DNA of 64,000 nt from Prevotella sp. (GCA_016291085.1 JAEEVW010000011.1:30509-94508), one strand, 5' to 3'; numbered from the stretch's first letter, positions 1 to 8,574 are shown. Program-made: numbers and translations. Notes: generated from the sequence alone by a model not told the origin.

Positions 1-1325
1 TTCACTACTCCCTCGCCATAGATTTTCCAGGGGCGTGAACCGAAGATTCCTTCGCCGTTGACATCGAGCCACGCCTTGAACTCAGCGAGGAATGCACGCT
101 CCTTCTCGTCGATGCTGCCATCACCGCGCACGGGGATGTTCAGTAGCAGATTACCGTTCTTGCTGACGATATCTACAAAGGTCTTGACGATGCGTTCTGC
201 CGTCTTGTATTGTCCCTTCTCGTAGAGTCCGCGATTGTAGTGCCACGAACCGATGCACATGCAGGTCTGCCAGGGACGGGGCGAGATGTCGGCAAAGGCA
301 CCGCGCTCGCAGTCCATCACCACACCCTTCTGCTGTTCTTCTGTCAGGCGTTTGCTGTTGATGACGGCCTCGTTACGGCCGCTGTTCAGGCGCATGCTTT
401 GGTTATACATGTGGGCGGCAATCTCCAGACCGTAGTGCTCCATGGGCAGGTCGTGCTCGTCGTCGAAGTAGAGCAAGTCGGGGTGGTAGTCGTCGATGAG
501 CTGCTTGCAGCGCAGGAACCAGTTACGGGCAAACTGCGGATTCATCTCCGGGATGCGTTCCGACCATACACGGTCATTGGCCTGATGCCAACGTGCCATC
601 GAGTCGACATTAGTAAAACCGCTTGGAATGACGATGTTGTAGCCCCCATAGAACTGCTGCGGGTCGTAGCCTTCCCACCACTTGCCCTTGCCGTCCTCCT
701 TGGTGCGGTTCCAGGCATCGTAGCGCACACCAGCTTTCTCGCCAGTGGCATCGTAGCCGTAGGCCGTCTGGAACCAGTGCCAGGCATGGGCGGAGTGGTT
801 GCTCACTCCAAAGCGCAAGCCGTTCCGACGGGCAGCCTTCTCAAACTCGCCCACGATGTCGCGCTTAGGACCCATATTGACTGAGTTCCAGGGCTGGTAA
901 CGCGAATTGTAGTTGTCGAAGTTGTCGTGGTGGTTAGCCATGCAGACGAAGTAGCGTGCGCCCACCTCCTTATATAGTTTCACCAGAGCCTCCGGGTCAA
1001 ACTTCTCGGCTTTCCACATGGGGATGAAGTCCATCATTCCGAATTCCGACGGGTGGCCGTAACGCTTGCAGTGCTCACGGTATTTCCCCTGATCCTGCTG
1101 ATACATGGCGCGGGCATACCAGTCACCAGCCTCAGGCACGCATTGCAGTCCCCAGTGGGCCCAAATTCCTAACTTCGCATCGGCAAACCACTGCGGAGCC
1201 TGATAGTTGGCCGACAGCGACTGCCATGAAGGTTCAAAAACACCAGTTTCAATACTCATTTCGTTCTGCGCATGGGCCGTCAGAGCAAACAGACCCAGCA
1301 TGAGGATAAAAAATATCTTCTTCAT
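1..1325 (-). CDS. Secreted alpha-L-fucosidase (GH29), 3' end outside window
   Basis: Glycoside hydrolase family 29 enzyme that releases terminal alpha-L-fucose from glycans, probably in the periplasm or at the cell surface. The reading frame starts at the ATG at 1325 with a typical signal peptide (MKKIFFILMLGLFALTAHAQ). Conserved GH29 stretches are seen: WFADAKLGIWAHWG near the N-terminus, VCMANHHDNFD, and YHPDLLYFDD, in which Asp288 is the expected catalytic nucleophile. The last part seen includes GNLLLNIPVRGDGSID. The C-terminus lies beyond base 1. It is divergent from an AraC regulator, which may control it. The long plus-strand frames inside it are shadows. Confidence 0.93.
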   Translation of the reverse strand, partial: MKKIFFILMLGLFALTAHAQNEMSIETGVFEPSWQSLSANYQAPQWFADAKLGIWAHWGLQCVPEAGDWYARAMYQQDQGKYREHCKRYGHPSEFGMMDFIPMWKAEKFDPEALVKLYKEVGARYFVCMANHHDNFDNYNSRYQPWNSVNMGPKRDIVGEFEKAARRNGLRFGVSNHSAHAWHWFQTAYGYDATGEKAGVRYDAWNRTKEDGKGKWWEGYDPQQFYGGYNIVIPSGFTNVDSMARWHQANDRVWSERIPEMNPQFARNWFLRCKQLIDDYHPDLLYFDDEHDLPMEHYGLEIAAHMYNQSMRLNSGRNEAVINSKRLTEEQQKGVVMDCERGAFADISPRPWQTCMCIGSWHYNRGLYEKGQYKTAERIVKTFVDIVSKNGNLLLNIPVRGDGSIDEKERAFLAEFKAWLDVNGEGIFGSRPWKIYGEGVV

Positions 1326-1352
1326 TTTGATTTATTTAGTAGAATCTATGTG

Positions 1353-1360
1353 CAAAGGTA
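1353..1360 (-). promoter_or_regulatory. -7 box of the fucosidase promoter
   Basis: TACCTTTG on the minus strand, matching the Bacteroidota -7 consensus TAnnTTTG, about 28 bases upstream of the fucosidase ATG. No well-spaced -33 TTTG was found. Confidence 0.6.
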
Positions 1361-1479
1361 CGAAATATTTGCTTTATATCAGTTCAAAATATTATGCAAG
1401 AATAGGACAATATTATGATATTGGAGATTAAATCGCAATTTTGTCCTATCAAAAAGATGGGCAAATCAGAAATAATTCG

Positions 1480-1487
1480 TATTTTTG
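1480..1487 (+). promoter_or_regulatory. -7 box of the AraC gene
   Basis: TATTTTTG on the plus strand, 27 bases before the ATG at 1514. It lies inside the longer open frame that begins at 1415, so translation is unlikely to start at 1415. Confidence 0.5.
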
Positions 1488-1513
1488 CAGTCGGATGCGC
1501 AATCAATATAGCA

Positions 1514-2377
1514 ATGATACAGATACCTATCGAGTCGATGAACCTGATGATGCTAAACGTCGGTTTTGCGATGCATCATGCAGATTGGAACTGGCAGAAA
1601 GTGAGTTCTCCCTTTATCCGCATCTTCTTTGTTGTAGAGGGGGAAGCCTTACTGCATCTGCCAGAAGAAGACATGCGGCTGAAACCCGGTCACATGTATA
1701 TCATACCGGCATATACCATTCATTCGTATGAATGTCATGGGTTGTTCAAGCTGTATTATCTTCATATGTATGAGGGGTTTAAGAATGAAATGAACCTTCA
1801 GGAAACCTATGAACTGCCCACCGAGGTGTCAGCAGGAAATGACGTAGAGCAACTCTTCGAGTATATATGCAGCCAACAGCCTGACGCCAGACTGCCAGAG
1901 CCTGACCCCGAGAGCTATGATACCTTTTCGCAGACATCCGACTACGTTGAGCGATACCAGAATATGACTTTATGGGAGAAAATGGAACTGAGGGGAGCCA
2001 TGTTGATGATTATGTCGCACTTCATCCGGGAGGCCAAACCTCGCATTTGGACATTCGATGAACGCATGAATCAAGTGCTGAAGCATATACATGAGCATAT
2101 TACCGATGTAATTGCGATAGAAGACCTGGCCAGTGTCGCATGTGTAACCAAGACTTACTTCATTCGTCTCTTCAAACAGGAATTCGGCATATCCCCTGTT
2201 CAGTATATCAACAGGAAAAAGGTGGAACGGGCACAATTGCTGCTCTTCACCACCGACAAATCGGTTAAAGAGATTGCCTATATGCTGGGTATCAGCGATC
2301 ATAGTTATTTCATCCGTCTCTTCCGTAAGGTGGCAGGAACCACCCCACAGGATTACCGCAGGCAACTGAGAGTATAA
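1514..2377 (+). CDS. AraC-family transcriptional regulator
   Basis: 287-residue one-component regulator. The N-terminal part looks like a cupin sensor (FVVEGEALLHLPEED, then LKPGHMYIIPAYTIHSY). The last ~100 residues form a double helix-turn-helix of AraC type: IEDLASVACVTKTYFIRLFK and VKEIAYMLGISDHSYFIRLF, followed by GTTPQDYRR. The ATG at 1514 was chosen because a -7 box lies at 1480-1487; the frame is open back to 1415. It is divergent from the fucosidase gene, which suggests local control of glycan use, but the inducer cannot be told from sequence. Confidence 0.9.
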   Translation: MIQIPIESMNLMMLNVGFAMHHADWNWQKVSSPFIRIFFVVEGEALLHLPEEDMRLKPGHMYIIPAYTIHSYECHGLFKLYYLHMYEGFKNEMNLQETYELPTEVSAGNDVEQLFEYICSQQPDARLPEPDPESYDTFSQTSDYVERYQNMTLWEKMELRGAMLMIMSHFIREAKPRIWTFDERMNQVLKHIHEHITDVIAIEDLASVACVTKTYFIRLFKQEFGISPVQYINRKKVERAQLLLFTTDKSVKEIAYMLGISDHSYFIRLFRKVAGTTPQDYRRQLRV

Positions 2378-2671
2378 ACCAAAAAGGGAACCTCATTGCT
2401 GAAGTCCCCCAGAGTCCTTTATTCAAGGCATAAACTCTAAAACGGATGGGGTAAAATCCTAAAGCTTCATAGGGTAAATCCCCATGAAGTATGGTCTGTC
2501 GTAAAAAAGATCTGCTTATTCTTCCCCAAATAGTTTACAGCACCCCCCCTCCGAATCCCGTATGAATAGGGGAAACTTTCTTTGACCTAAAGGTGCAAAG
2601 TGTGGCGCGCAATGCTGCCGCACAGGCTGCTGTGGAGGAGTAATCACAAAACTTTGAATATCAATAAATTT
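2378..2671. other. Non-coding stretch with one small hairpin
   Basis: No convincing gene is seen. It holds a small palindrome at 2465-2489 (CTTCAT / ATGAAG with an inner GGG/CCC) and C-rich sequence near 2541. It separates the AraC gene from the decayed BT4734/VirE gene. Confidence 0.5.
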
Positions 2672-2707
2672 GAGCGCAATTCCTGTTTGGGAGTTGCGCT
2701 CAATTTT
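2672..2707 (+). terminator. Rho-independent terminator
   Basis: Perfect 8-bp stem GAGCGCAA (2672-2679) with TTGCGCTC (2694-2701), then A-A-T6. It points on the plus strand and would also shield the end of the minus-strand pseudogene. Confidence 0.75.
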
Positions 2708-2712
2708 TTACA

Positions 2713-3673
2713 TTATTTCTCGCAGAGCCAGTATTCTGAACAGCCGTTCACCATACGGTGTTTGAAACTGAAGCGGAAGTTGTTCATCGCCTTGCCCAGC
2801 ACGGTTGGCGTGGCCCGCTTGGCATCGAAGTAGGCATAGCGGCTGGCGAATGTTGACAGTATCTCTGTGGTTCCCCACCAGCGGCTGCATCTGATTGGTG
2901 GTGCCGATGAAAGAGGTGTAACGGCGATACTGTTTGATGGTGCGCCCAGGCATCAGCAGGTCGCTCTCCCACGATATTTCGGCTTTCTCAGGCTGGTCGT
3001 GCTTCTCCACGTCAGCCTTGAAAGCACGGGCCTGCGGATTGAAGTACATCTCGGGATCGGCACTCATATAGACCGTCCGCTCCAACATCGGTTCCAGATA
3101 CTCGATATCAAATCCGAACTGATTCTGATAAGCCCTACGCGCCGTCTCATACAGATTCTTATGAAACTGCCGTATCTCGTCCTCCTTCGTGGGCAGTCCT
3201 GGCTCTTCCATCTTACCTCTTCCATCTTCCTTCTGACTTCTTACTTCTTCCTTACCAAAAAGCTCCCCTCTGCACACAATCTTCACCGACTTTCCGGAAG
3301 CTCCCAGGAAAGCCATCACCGTTTCGTCCATCCTCGCTGCCTGGTTCCTCATAGCAACGGCATCCTCATACGTCTTCAGACCGTTCACTTCTACGACCAC
3401 CAATCCATTGTATTTCAGTCCTTTCTGCATGTCTTTAAAGTTCATGCACTCCACCGCAAACAGGATACGTGGCAGATTCACGCTGTGTTGCTGGTCGTCA
3501 AGGGCAATCTGTCCATCATCCATCCGTTGCGGCTTGTAAAACTGATAGTTCAGTCGCAGGCTGAACACCTTTCTCTCCTCAGGACTCTTGCGAATCATCT
3601 CAGCAAGTTCCGACAGCTCCAGGCGGTTGATGACCTCCTTCTTACGCGAAATTTTCAGTAAACTTATCTTCAT
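2713..3673 (-). pseudogene. Decayed BT4734/VirE-type protein (primase-like N-domain joined to VirE end)
   Basis: The first ~215 residues look like the BT4734 N-terminal primase-like domain of Bacteroidota 'virulence protein E' genes (VEVNGLKTYEDAVAMRNQA, DPEMYFNPQA). The frame then jumps into the far end of the VirE ATPase domain (GRTIKQYRRYTSFIGTTNQM), so the several hundred residues expected between them, including the Walker A motif, are missing. After QPLVG a +1 frameshift near 2880 leaves the original frame; the other frame gives a coherent end (ATPTVLGKAMNNFRFSFKHR ... SEYWLCEK) stopping at 2713. The insert at about 3201-3256 encodes a low-complexity K/E/R stretch from a dispersed repeat. 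These genes usually sit on mobile or variable islands. Confidence 0.75.
3201..3256 (-). repeat. Low-complexity dispersed repeat inside the VirE-type gene
   Basis: Runs of GAAGTAAGAAGT / GGAAGATGGAAG on the minus strand, read in frame as a charged K/E/R linker. The same repeat type occurs at 60951-60983 and 61068-61097. Confidence 0.6.
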
Positions 3674-3784
3674 TATATTTATTTATAGTTCTACATCTAC
3701 TAATTATTCACTTACTGCCTTCAAATATACTGATTTTATTTGGTATTTGCAAATATTTTCATCAATTTTTATATCTATTTTAGT

Positions 3785-4101
3785 TCTACATAACCTCTAC
3801 TAACATTCAACCTTAACTCTACCAACTTAACAGCTTCTTATTCTCCGATACTGGCAGGTTATTCTCCAATAACCATCCCTTATTGAGAATTACTCGTAGC
3901 TTATTAGGCAGTCTCACATTAGGGGCGTTTTAGTCCCAAGGTAGGAATGTTTTAGTCCCACGGTGGGAATAATTTAGTCCCAGTGTGGGAACAACTTAGT
4001 CCCACGGTGGGAACGTTTGGCCAGCCTCCGCCTCAATGACTGTTACCTTCCTCCTAAGCTCACAGAGATGGCGGATAGAAGTTAAGTAGAGGTTATGTAG
4101 A
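3785..4101. repeat. Inverted repeat pair bordering the accessory intergenic region
   Basis: TCTACATAACCTCTAC at 3785-3800 is the exact reverse complement of GTAGAGGTTATGTAGA at 4086-4101. More copies of the core AGTTCTAC / GTAGAACT lie nearby on both sides (near 3678, 3782, 4107, 4131). The 684-base region 3674-4357 holds no gene; its contents are these repeats, the 22-bp tandem array and, at its end, the promoter of the next gene. Confidence 0.8.
3928..4015. repeat. Four 22-bp tandem repeats, each with an inner palindrome
   Basis: Units 3928-3949, 3950-3971, 3972-3993 and 3994-4015 follow the pattern nnTTAGTCCCACGGTGGGAAnn. Units 2 and 4 hold the perfect palindrome TCCCACGGTGGGA, unit 3 a near-perfect one, unit 1 a decayed one. 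The 22-bp period equals about two helical turns, so all palindromes would face the same side of the DNA. Confidence 0.9.
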
Positions 4102-4292
4102 TGATAAGTAGAACTAAAGTAGAGTATATGTAGAACCTATGTAGATGTAATGATATTTGTAAGCCACTATATATCAGATGCATACATTGTTTTATGTAGA
4201 ACTTATAGAGTATTTCCTTTATTTTATATTTAAAAATAATATGTTATTTGACTTCCAATATAGATTTATTATAATGTTTTATGGCGATATTT

Positions 4293-4324
4293 TTTGGCGG
4301 TTTGCCAAAAATGTTATAACTTTG
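4293..4324 (+). promoter_or_regulatory. Promoter of the DUF6078-like gene
   Basis: -33 TTTG at 4293-4296, 20-base spacer, -7 TAACTTTG at 4317-4324. This places the transcript start near 4331, 27 bases before the ATG at 4358. Confidence 0.75.
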
Positions 4325-4357
4325 CAAGTAATAACAAAAAACTTAGTTCACACAAAT

Positions 4358-4798
4358 ATGGAAGAGAAGAAATTGACTTACCAAGATGTTCCGATGGGTT
4401 ATCCTTTGTGCTTCAACGATGAATGCGCAAAGAAAGCGTGTTGCATGCATTATCAGGCCAGACTGCTGATGCCTATGGAGCGTTATACCGGATCGGCCGT
4501 ATATCCTACGGCTTGGCAGGATGGCACGTGCAAGTGTTTCCGCGAAAAACAGCTGGTGTGGAAAGCATGGGGCTTTACGCATATTTATGATAATGTGCCG
4601 CAAAGAGACCGTGCCGAGGCCCGCAGACATGTAAAAGGATATTTCAGTGGCGGCAATGGTCCTTACTACCGCTACCATCATGGCGAGAATCGGCTCTCGC
4701 CAAAACAGCAGCAGGACATCCTGGGCATCCTGGAATCATACGGCAGCATCGACGGCATCCGCTTCGACGAATACGTGCTGGATTGGGACTTCGAGTAA
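4358..4798 (+). CDS. DUF6078-like cysteine-containing protein
   Basis: 146 residues, no signal peptide or membrane segment. The N-terminal pattern VPMGYPLCFNDECAKKACCM with further Cys near DGTCKCF, then ITxxxDNVPQRD-like and YYRYHHGENRLSPKQQQDI stretches, resembles the DUF6078 family of Bacteroidota, whose function is not known. The clustered cysteines could bind a metal. The start at 4358 follows a good promoter; the open frame extends further upstream to 4178 but that part is AT-rich and contains the promoter. Confidence 0.75.
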   Translation: MEEKKLTYQDVPMGYPLCFNDECAKKACCMHYQARLLMPMERYTGSAVYPTAWQDGTCKCFREKQLVWKAWGFTHIYDNVPQRDRAEARRHVKGYFSGGNGPYYRYHHGENRLSPKQQQDILGILESYGSIDGIRFDEYVLDWDFE

Positions 4799-4818
4799 GT
4801 AACTTTTCTTTCAAATTA

Positions 4819-4850
4819 TTTGGTAATTCCAATTATTATCACTACTTTTG
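4819..4850 (+). promoter_or_regulatory. Strong promoter with no ordinary gene behind it
   Basis: -33 TTTG (4819-4822), 20 bases, -7 TACTTTTG (4843-4850): a full match to the Bacteroidota consensus. Predicted start near 4857. Confidence 0.7.
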
Positions 4851-4856
4851 CAACTG

Positions 4857-4950
4857 CATCTGCCCAATGCGGCAACGATGTCATCTGAGGATGACGGAGC
4901 CGATGGGTGGAGCACTACATATTGAAAGGCGTTACTGACGCTTTGTTTTT
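4857..4950 (+). ncRNA. Candidate small RNA
   Basis: About 94 nt between a consensus promoter and a terminator-like hairpin. It contains a perfect 6-bp hairpin GTCATC-TGAG-GATGAC (4880-4895) and ends with a stem at 4925-4944 (AAAG...CTTT with GCGT pairing) followed by GTTTTT. A 23-codon frame (4867-4938) lies inside, so it might be a tiny mRNA instead. Not recognised as 6S, tmRNA or SRP RNA. Confidence 0.45.
4867..4938 (+). CDS. Possible 23-residue peptide
   Basis: ATG about 10 bases after the predicted transcript start, then 23 codons and a TGA within the candidate small RNA. The product would be basic, with one Cys and three or more Arg. Nothing else supports translation; the frame may be chance. 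Confidence 0.2.
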   Translation: MRQRCHLRMTEPMGGALHIERRY

Positions 4951-5007
4951 GGACTCTTCGAACTACCACAATCGGAATAGCAATCCAAGACAAATGCAGA
5001 TGTGACT

Positions 5008-5099
5008 CCACGGGGTGTAGTATATACTCTCCGTAGTGTGCTGCGAGGCTCGTGTAGCCTCAACGCACACTTTACGGGTGTCTATATACTCCAACGTGG
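5008..5099. repeat. 92-nt imperfect palindrome (long stem-loop)
   Basis: Five stacked stem blocks: CCACG 5008-5012 / 5095-5099; GTATATA 5020-5026 / 5083-5089; CCGTA 5031-5035 / 5073-5077; GTGTGC 5036-5041 / 5065-5070; GAGGCT 5045-5050 / 5056-5061, with the loop CGTGT. About 29 base pairs in total. It could act as RNA (it lies downstream of the promoter at 4819-4850) or as DNA (recombination site). Coding potential is absent. Confidence 0.75.
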
Positions 5100-5485
5100 G
5101 TGTTTACTCTGTTTGTTCTTTTGCTATTGGCTGTGGTAGGCCAGAAGAGTGGGACAGGCAGAAGTTAAGCACCCACTCTTTTTGTATGTAGTAATCACAT
5201 GAAATCAAACTAATCTGACTTTGGGTGTTTGTCAGAACAAAAAGAAAAGAACAAGGCAATAAAGAGTAACTGACAAACAACAATACGAGATTCATTTCAC
5301 TTCTGGTGACATAGAACTGGAAAACTAATACAACGCAGAAGCAGAAACGATAATGACCTCGCACGAACAGCGTGGGGGATTCGTTATGCTTCATTCTGCA
5401 GCGTTTCCAGTCGCTTATGTCAAAGCATGACACCCCTGCGCTTCTCAGAAAATGCAGGGGCTTTAAGTTGCCATGAAGCAAATAT
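5100..5485. other. Leader region before the restriction-modification operon
   Basis: No gene seen. A terminator-like hairpin lies at 5433-5464 (CCCCTGC 5433-5439 with GCAGGGG 5454-5460, then CTTT), 22 bases before the methyltransferase ATG, and could attenuate its transcription. Confidence 0.5.
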
Positions 5486-6682
5486 ATGCCAAAGATTGTA
5501 ACATCACTCTTCTCTGGCTGTGGAGGATTAGATTTAGGCTTCACAGGTGGATTCCATTTTATGGGAAGGGATTACGAGAGGTTAAATACAGAGATTGTCT
5601 TTGCAAATGATTTTGATGCAGATGCTCAGGCATGTTATAATAACAATCCTTTATTAGTCGAGGATGGAGCAGAATGCTTGTTAGCAGACATAAGGAATGT
5701 GAATGCAGATGACATCCCTGATTTTGACATACTCTTAGCTGGCTTCCCCTGCCAGCCATTCTCTAATGCAGGCAATCGTAGAGGTGTCAATGATGTTAAT
5801 GGTCGCGGAACCTTATTTGAAGAGTGTGAGCGCATAATTAGGGCAAAAATTGCAAATGGACATCGTCCGCAAGCATTTGTATTCGAGAATGTAAGAGGCA
5901 TCCTTTCTTCCAAGATGCCGGATGGAATTACTACAGTTCCACAAGAAATCTCGAATAGAATGCATGATATGGGATATGAAATGAGTATGCAACTTGTTTG
6001 TGCGAGTGATTATGGCGTTCCTCAGCAACGATACAGGGTTCTTATTATTGGTATCGATACAGAACTTGGTATTGGCGCATTTGATTTCCACATGATGGAG
6101 CAGGTTGTTCGTCACCACCATATACCTTCTAAAAGTTTCGGTAGAGACGAAGAACTGTTGCTTGGAAGTATTCTTCAAGGCGTTCACGAGGTTCAAGACA
6201 ATGTTGTTTGGAACTATAGCGAGACAACTCAACACTCTGTAGACTTGATTGGAGGGTGCCGTCACGGGATGCAAGCCTTCAATTATTTTGTTCCAGGCTT
6301 TCACAAAGAAGATTTGCCAGAAATTGTGTTTGAGGGACGTTCATGGAAAGACATACCATACGAGTTGTTATCACCGAGATTCAAGAGAATAGCAGATGAT
6401 CCCAAACGCTATCATGCGCCAAAATTCTTCAGACGTTTTGCATTTGGTGAGATAAATGGCACTATTACAGCTTCCGCTCAGCCAGAGAATTGCGGTATAA
6501 CACACCCTGTCGAGAATCGTAGATATTCTGTCAGAGAATGTGCTCGTATTCAATCCTTCCCTGATGAATATCACTTTGGGAACATTCCACTCCAATCACA
6601 ATATAAGGTTATTGGGAACGCAGTACCACCCGTTTTGGGATGGGTTATAGCAAGAGCTTTGTTAAACTTCTTACCAGAATAG
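5486..6682 (+). CDS. DNA (cytosine-5) methyltransferase
   Basis: 398-residue C5 methyltransferase using S-adenosylmethionine. Visible motifs: I SLFSGCGGLDLGF, IV GFPCQPFS with catalytic Cys89, VI FVFENVRG, VIII QQRYRVLIIG, and X YKVIGNAVPP. The target-recognition region falls between VIII and IX. It is the first gene of an operon with an McrB-like ATPase (2 bases downstream) and an McrC/LlaJI-like nuclease, so it most likely protects host DNA from that nuclease. The site recognised cannot be read from sequence. Confidence 0.96.
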   Translation: MPKIVTSLFSGCGGLDLGFTGGFHFMGRDYERLNTEIVFANDFDADAQACYNNNPLLVEDGAECLLADIRNVNADDIPDFDILLAGFPCQPFSNAGNRRGVNDVNGRGTLFEECERIIRAKIANGHRPQAFVFENVRGILSSKMPDGITTVPQEISNRMHDMGYEMSMQLVCASDYGVPQQRYRVLIIGIDTELGIGAFDFHMMEQVVRHHHIPSKSFGRDEELLLGSILQGVHEVQDNVVWNYSETTQHSVDLIGGCRHGMQAFNYFVPGFHKEDLPEIVFEGRSWKDIPYELLSPRFKRIADDPKRYHAPKFFRRFAFGEINGTITASAQPENCGITHPVENRRYSVRECARIQSFPDEYHFGNIPLQSQYKVIGNAVPPVLGWVIARALLNFLPE

Positions 6683-6684
6683 TT

Positions 6685-8544
6685 ATGGCATACTTATCCA
6701 AACAAACAATAGTAAAGTCTCTTCAATGTATCAAGAATGTTGAGACCCAAGTGTCAATTCCATGTTTTAGTGCATTGCAATATTTTATCGCAATGGACAG
6801 ATATTATCGTCATAAAGAGGTTGAAATAGGCTCATCTATCATTCATCAAGATACGGAAGACCCTGTTGATATCTATCTGGATGGCAGTTCAAAAGATGCC
6901 AAGAAGTTGTTCATGTCGTATGTTGCTGACGTGATATCTTTTGATGATGGAAGTTATCTTAAATCATTCAAAGAGTTATACTCTGGTAGCAAAACAATTC
7001 AAGGAACGATACAAAGTAATTTCTTTGGAGGTAGCTCAGTCGAAATATCAAGGAACAGTTCGGAAAAAGTTGTGTATCCTCAACAAGGAGATAGCCCTTT
7101 GATATATGCATTAAGAGGTAATGTGTATAGAGATGAGTCATTATACGAGAAACTAAAGAACTACCTTCCAACGCAGGATTCTATGTTTGCTTTGGCTATA
7201 TGGCTTCTTAGAAGAAATGGAGATGTTCAGGAAACAAGTCTTGATGCGCTAAGGGAAAAACTTACCAGTAGTTATACACAATTATTAGTGGATACTCTCC
7301 TTCCATTGTCAGACCTCCCATTTGTCGAGTTGGAAGAGACATTTGAATTAAGTACAAACGATACTATCGCATCTATATCAATATCAGACTTTAATATGGC
7401 TCAAAACGTATCAGATATTCAGCCGACATATTCATTACAGCAAATTTTCTACGGTGCTCCAGGCACAGGCAAATCGCATGAGATCAACAGACTGACGGAG
7501 GGGAAGAATGTCATTCGTACTACGTTCCATCCTGATACCGACTATTCTACATTTGTAGGTTGCTATAAGCCTCACATGGAAGAGACAGATATGACTACCG
7601 TGATTGGCGAGACGCTTAAGATTGTTAGGGATGAGAAAGGAGAGCCACAGCAGGAAAAGCGCATCGTATATAAGTATAGCTGTCAGGCTTTCTTGCAAGC
7701 TTACATTGATGCTTGGCAACAGCCTGAACAGGAACACTACCTTGTGATAGAAGAAATAAATCGCGGCAACTGTGCCCAGATATTTGGCGACATCTTCCAA
7801 CTGCTCGACCGCAACGAAGAAGGGCTTTCAAGTTATCCCATCAAGACGGATGCTGATGCTGAGAACGAACTGAGAGCGGTGTTTTCGGAGAAATGGAACC
7901 TTGCCGATGACAAAGCACAAGAGACAGACAACCTATACAGGAAACATTATCCCAACGGAATTACAAAAGACATCAAGAATGGCAGTCTGTTGCTTCTCCC
8001 CAAGAACCTCTACATCTGGGCCACGATGAATACTTCTGACCAAAGTCTGTTTCCTATCGACTCTGCTTTCAAACGCCGCTGGGATTGGAAATACATCAAG
8101 ATATCAGAAGGTAGGGATGCAGACACAAAAGAACTGCTGAACTGGCTTGTGAGGTTCAACTTCATGGATGAAGAGAAACAATATACCTTTGAGTGCAGCT
8201 GGTGGGAGTTTATCAAGGCCATCAACGAAAAGATTGCTTCCGCTACCAGTTCTGACGACAAGAAACTGGGGTACTTCTTCTGTAAACCAAAGACAAAAGG
8301 CAGTAAGGAGATTGACAGCGAGACGTTTGTTGGCAAAGTCGTTTTCTATCTTTGGAATGATGTGTTCAAAGATGAAGAGAACCTCATCTTCAAGGTGACA
8401 GAAGGCAAAGCCAACCCATCGTTTGATGCTTTTTATACGGAAAACGAGAGTGGCAAAACAATTGTCGACACAACGGCTCTCAGAACATTTATGCATAATG
8501 TTTTCGGTGAGCAGTCAGATCTCTATACCGAGACGGAGGTGTAA
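6685..8544 (+). CDS. McrB/LlaJI-type AAA+ GTPase restriction subunit
   Basis: 619 residues. The first ~245 form a non-conserved DNA-binding region. The AAA+ motor follows: Walker A IFYGAPGTGKS (Gly257-Ser264), Walker B-like HYLVIEEINRGN, and the McrB signature MNTSDQSLFPIDSAFKRRW. In McrBC and LlaJI systems this subunit forms a GTP-driven hexamer that moves on DNA and activates the nuclease. The ATG at 6685, 2 bases after the methyltransferase stop, was chosen over an overlapping in-frame ATG at 6640. Confidence 0.93.
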   Translation: MAYLSKQTIVKSLQCIKNVETQVSIPCFSALQYFIAMDRYYRHKEVEIGSSIIHQDTEDPVDIYLDGSSKDAKKLFMSYVADVISFDDGSYLKSFKELYSGSKTIQGTIQSNFFGGSSVEISRNSSEKVVYPQQGDSPLIYALRGNVYRDESLYEKLKNYLPTQDSMFALAIWLLRRNGDVQETSLDALREKLTSSYTQLLVDTLLPLSDLPFVELEETFELSTNDTIASISISDFNMAQNVSDIQPTYSLQQIFYGAPGTGKSHEINRLTEGKNVIRTTFHPDTDYSTFVGCYKPHMEETDMTTVIGETLKIVRDEKGEPQQEKRIVYKYSCQAFLQAYIDAWQQPEQEHYLVIEEINRGNCAQIFGDIFQLLDRNEEGLSSYPIKTDADAENELRAVFSEKWNLADDKAQETDNLYRKHYPNGITKDIKNGSLLLLPKNLYIWATMNTSDQSLFPIDSAFKRRWDWKYIKISEGRDADTKELLNWLVRFNFMDEEKQYTFECSWWEFIKAINEKIASATSSDDKKLGYFFCKPKTKGSKEIDSETFVGKVVFYLWNDVFKDEENLIFKVTEGKANPSFDAFYTENESGKTIVDTTALRTFMHNVFGEQSDLYTETEV

Positions 8545-8574
8545 ACAGAATAACCTCAAACTGAAAGGTTGTAT

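Noticed and set aside
210..884. 224-codon plus-strand frame
   Set aside because: It is the antisense of the GH29 fucosidase, whose translation is clearly conserved.
2867..3661. 264-codon plus-strand frame
   Set aside because: Antisense of the VirE-type pseudogene; no start context or family features.
3928..4015. Possible CRISPR array
   Set aside because: The units are contiguous 22-bp repeats without spacers and no cas gene is near.
5008..5099. Integron attC site
   Set aside because: The stem-loop is of fitting size but the GTTRRRY core and an integrase are missing; kept only as a structural finding.
4857..5100. Possible 6S, SRP or tmRNA gene
   Set aside because: None of the conserved sequence blocks of these RNAs was seen.
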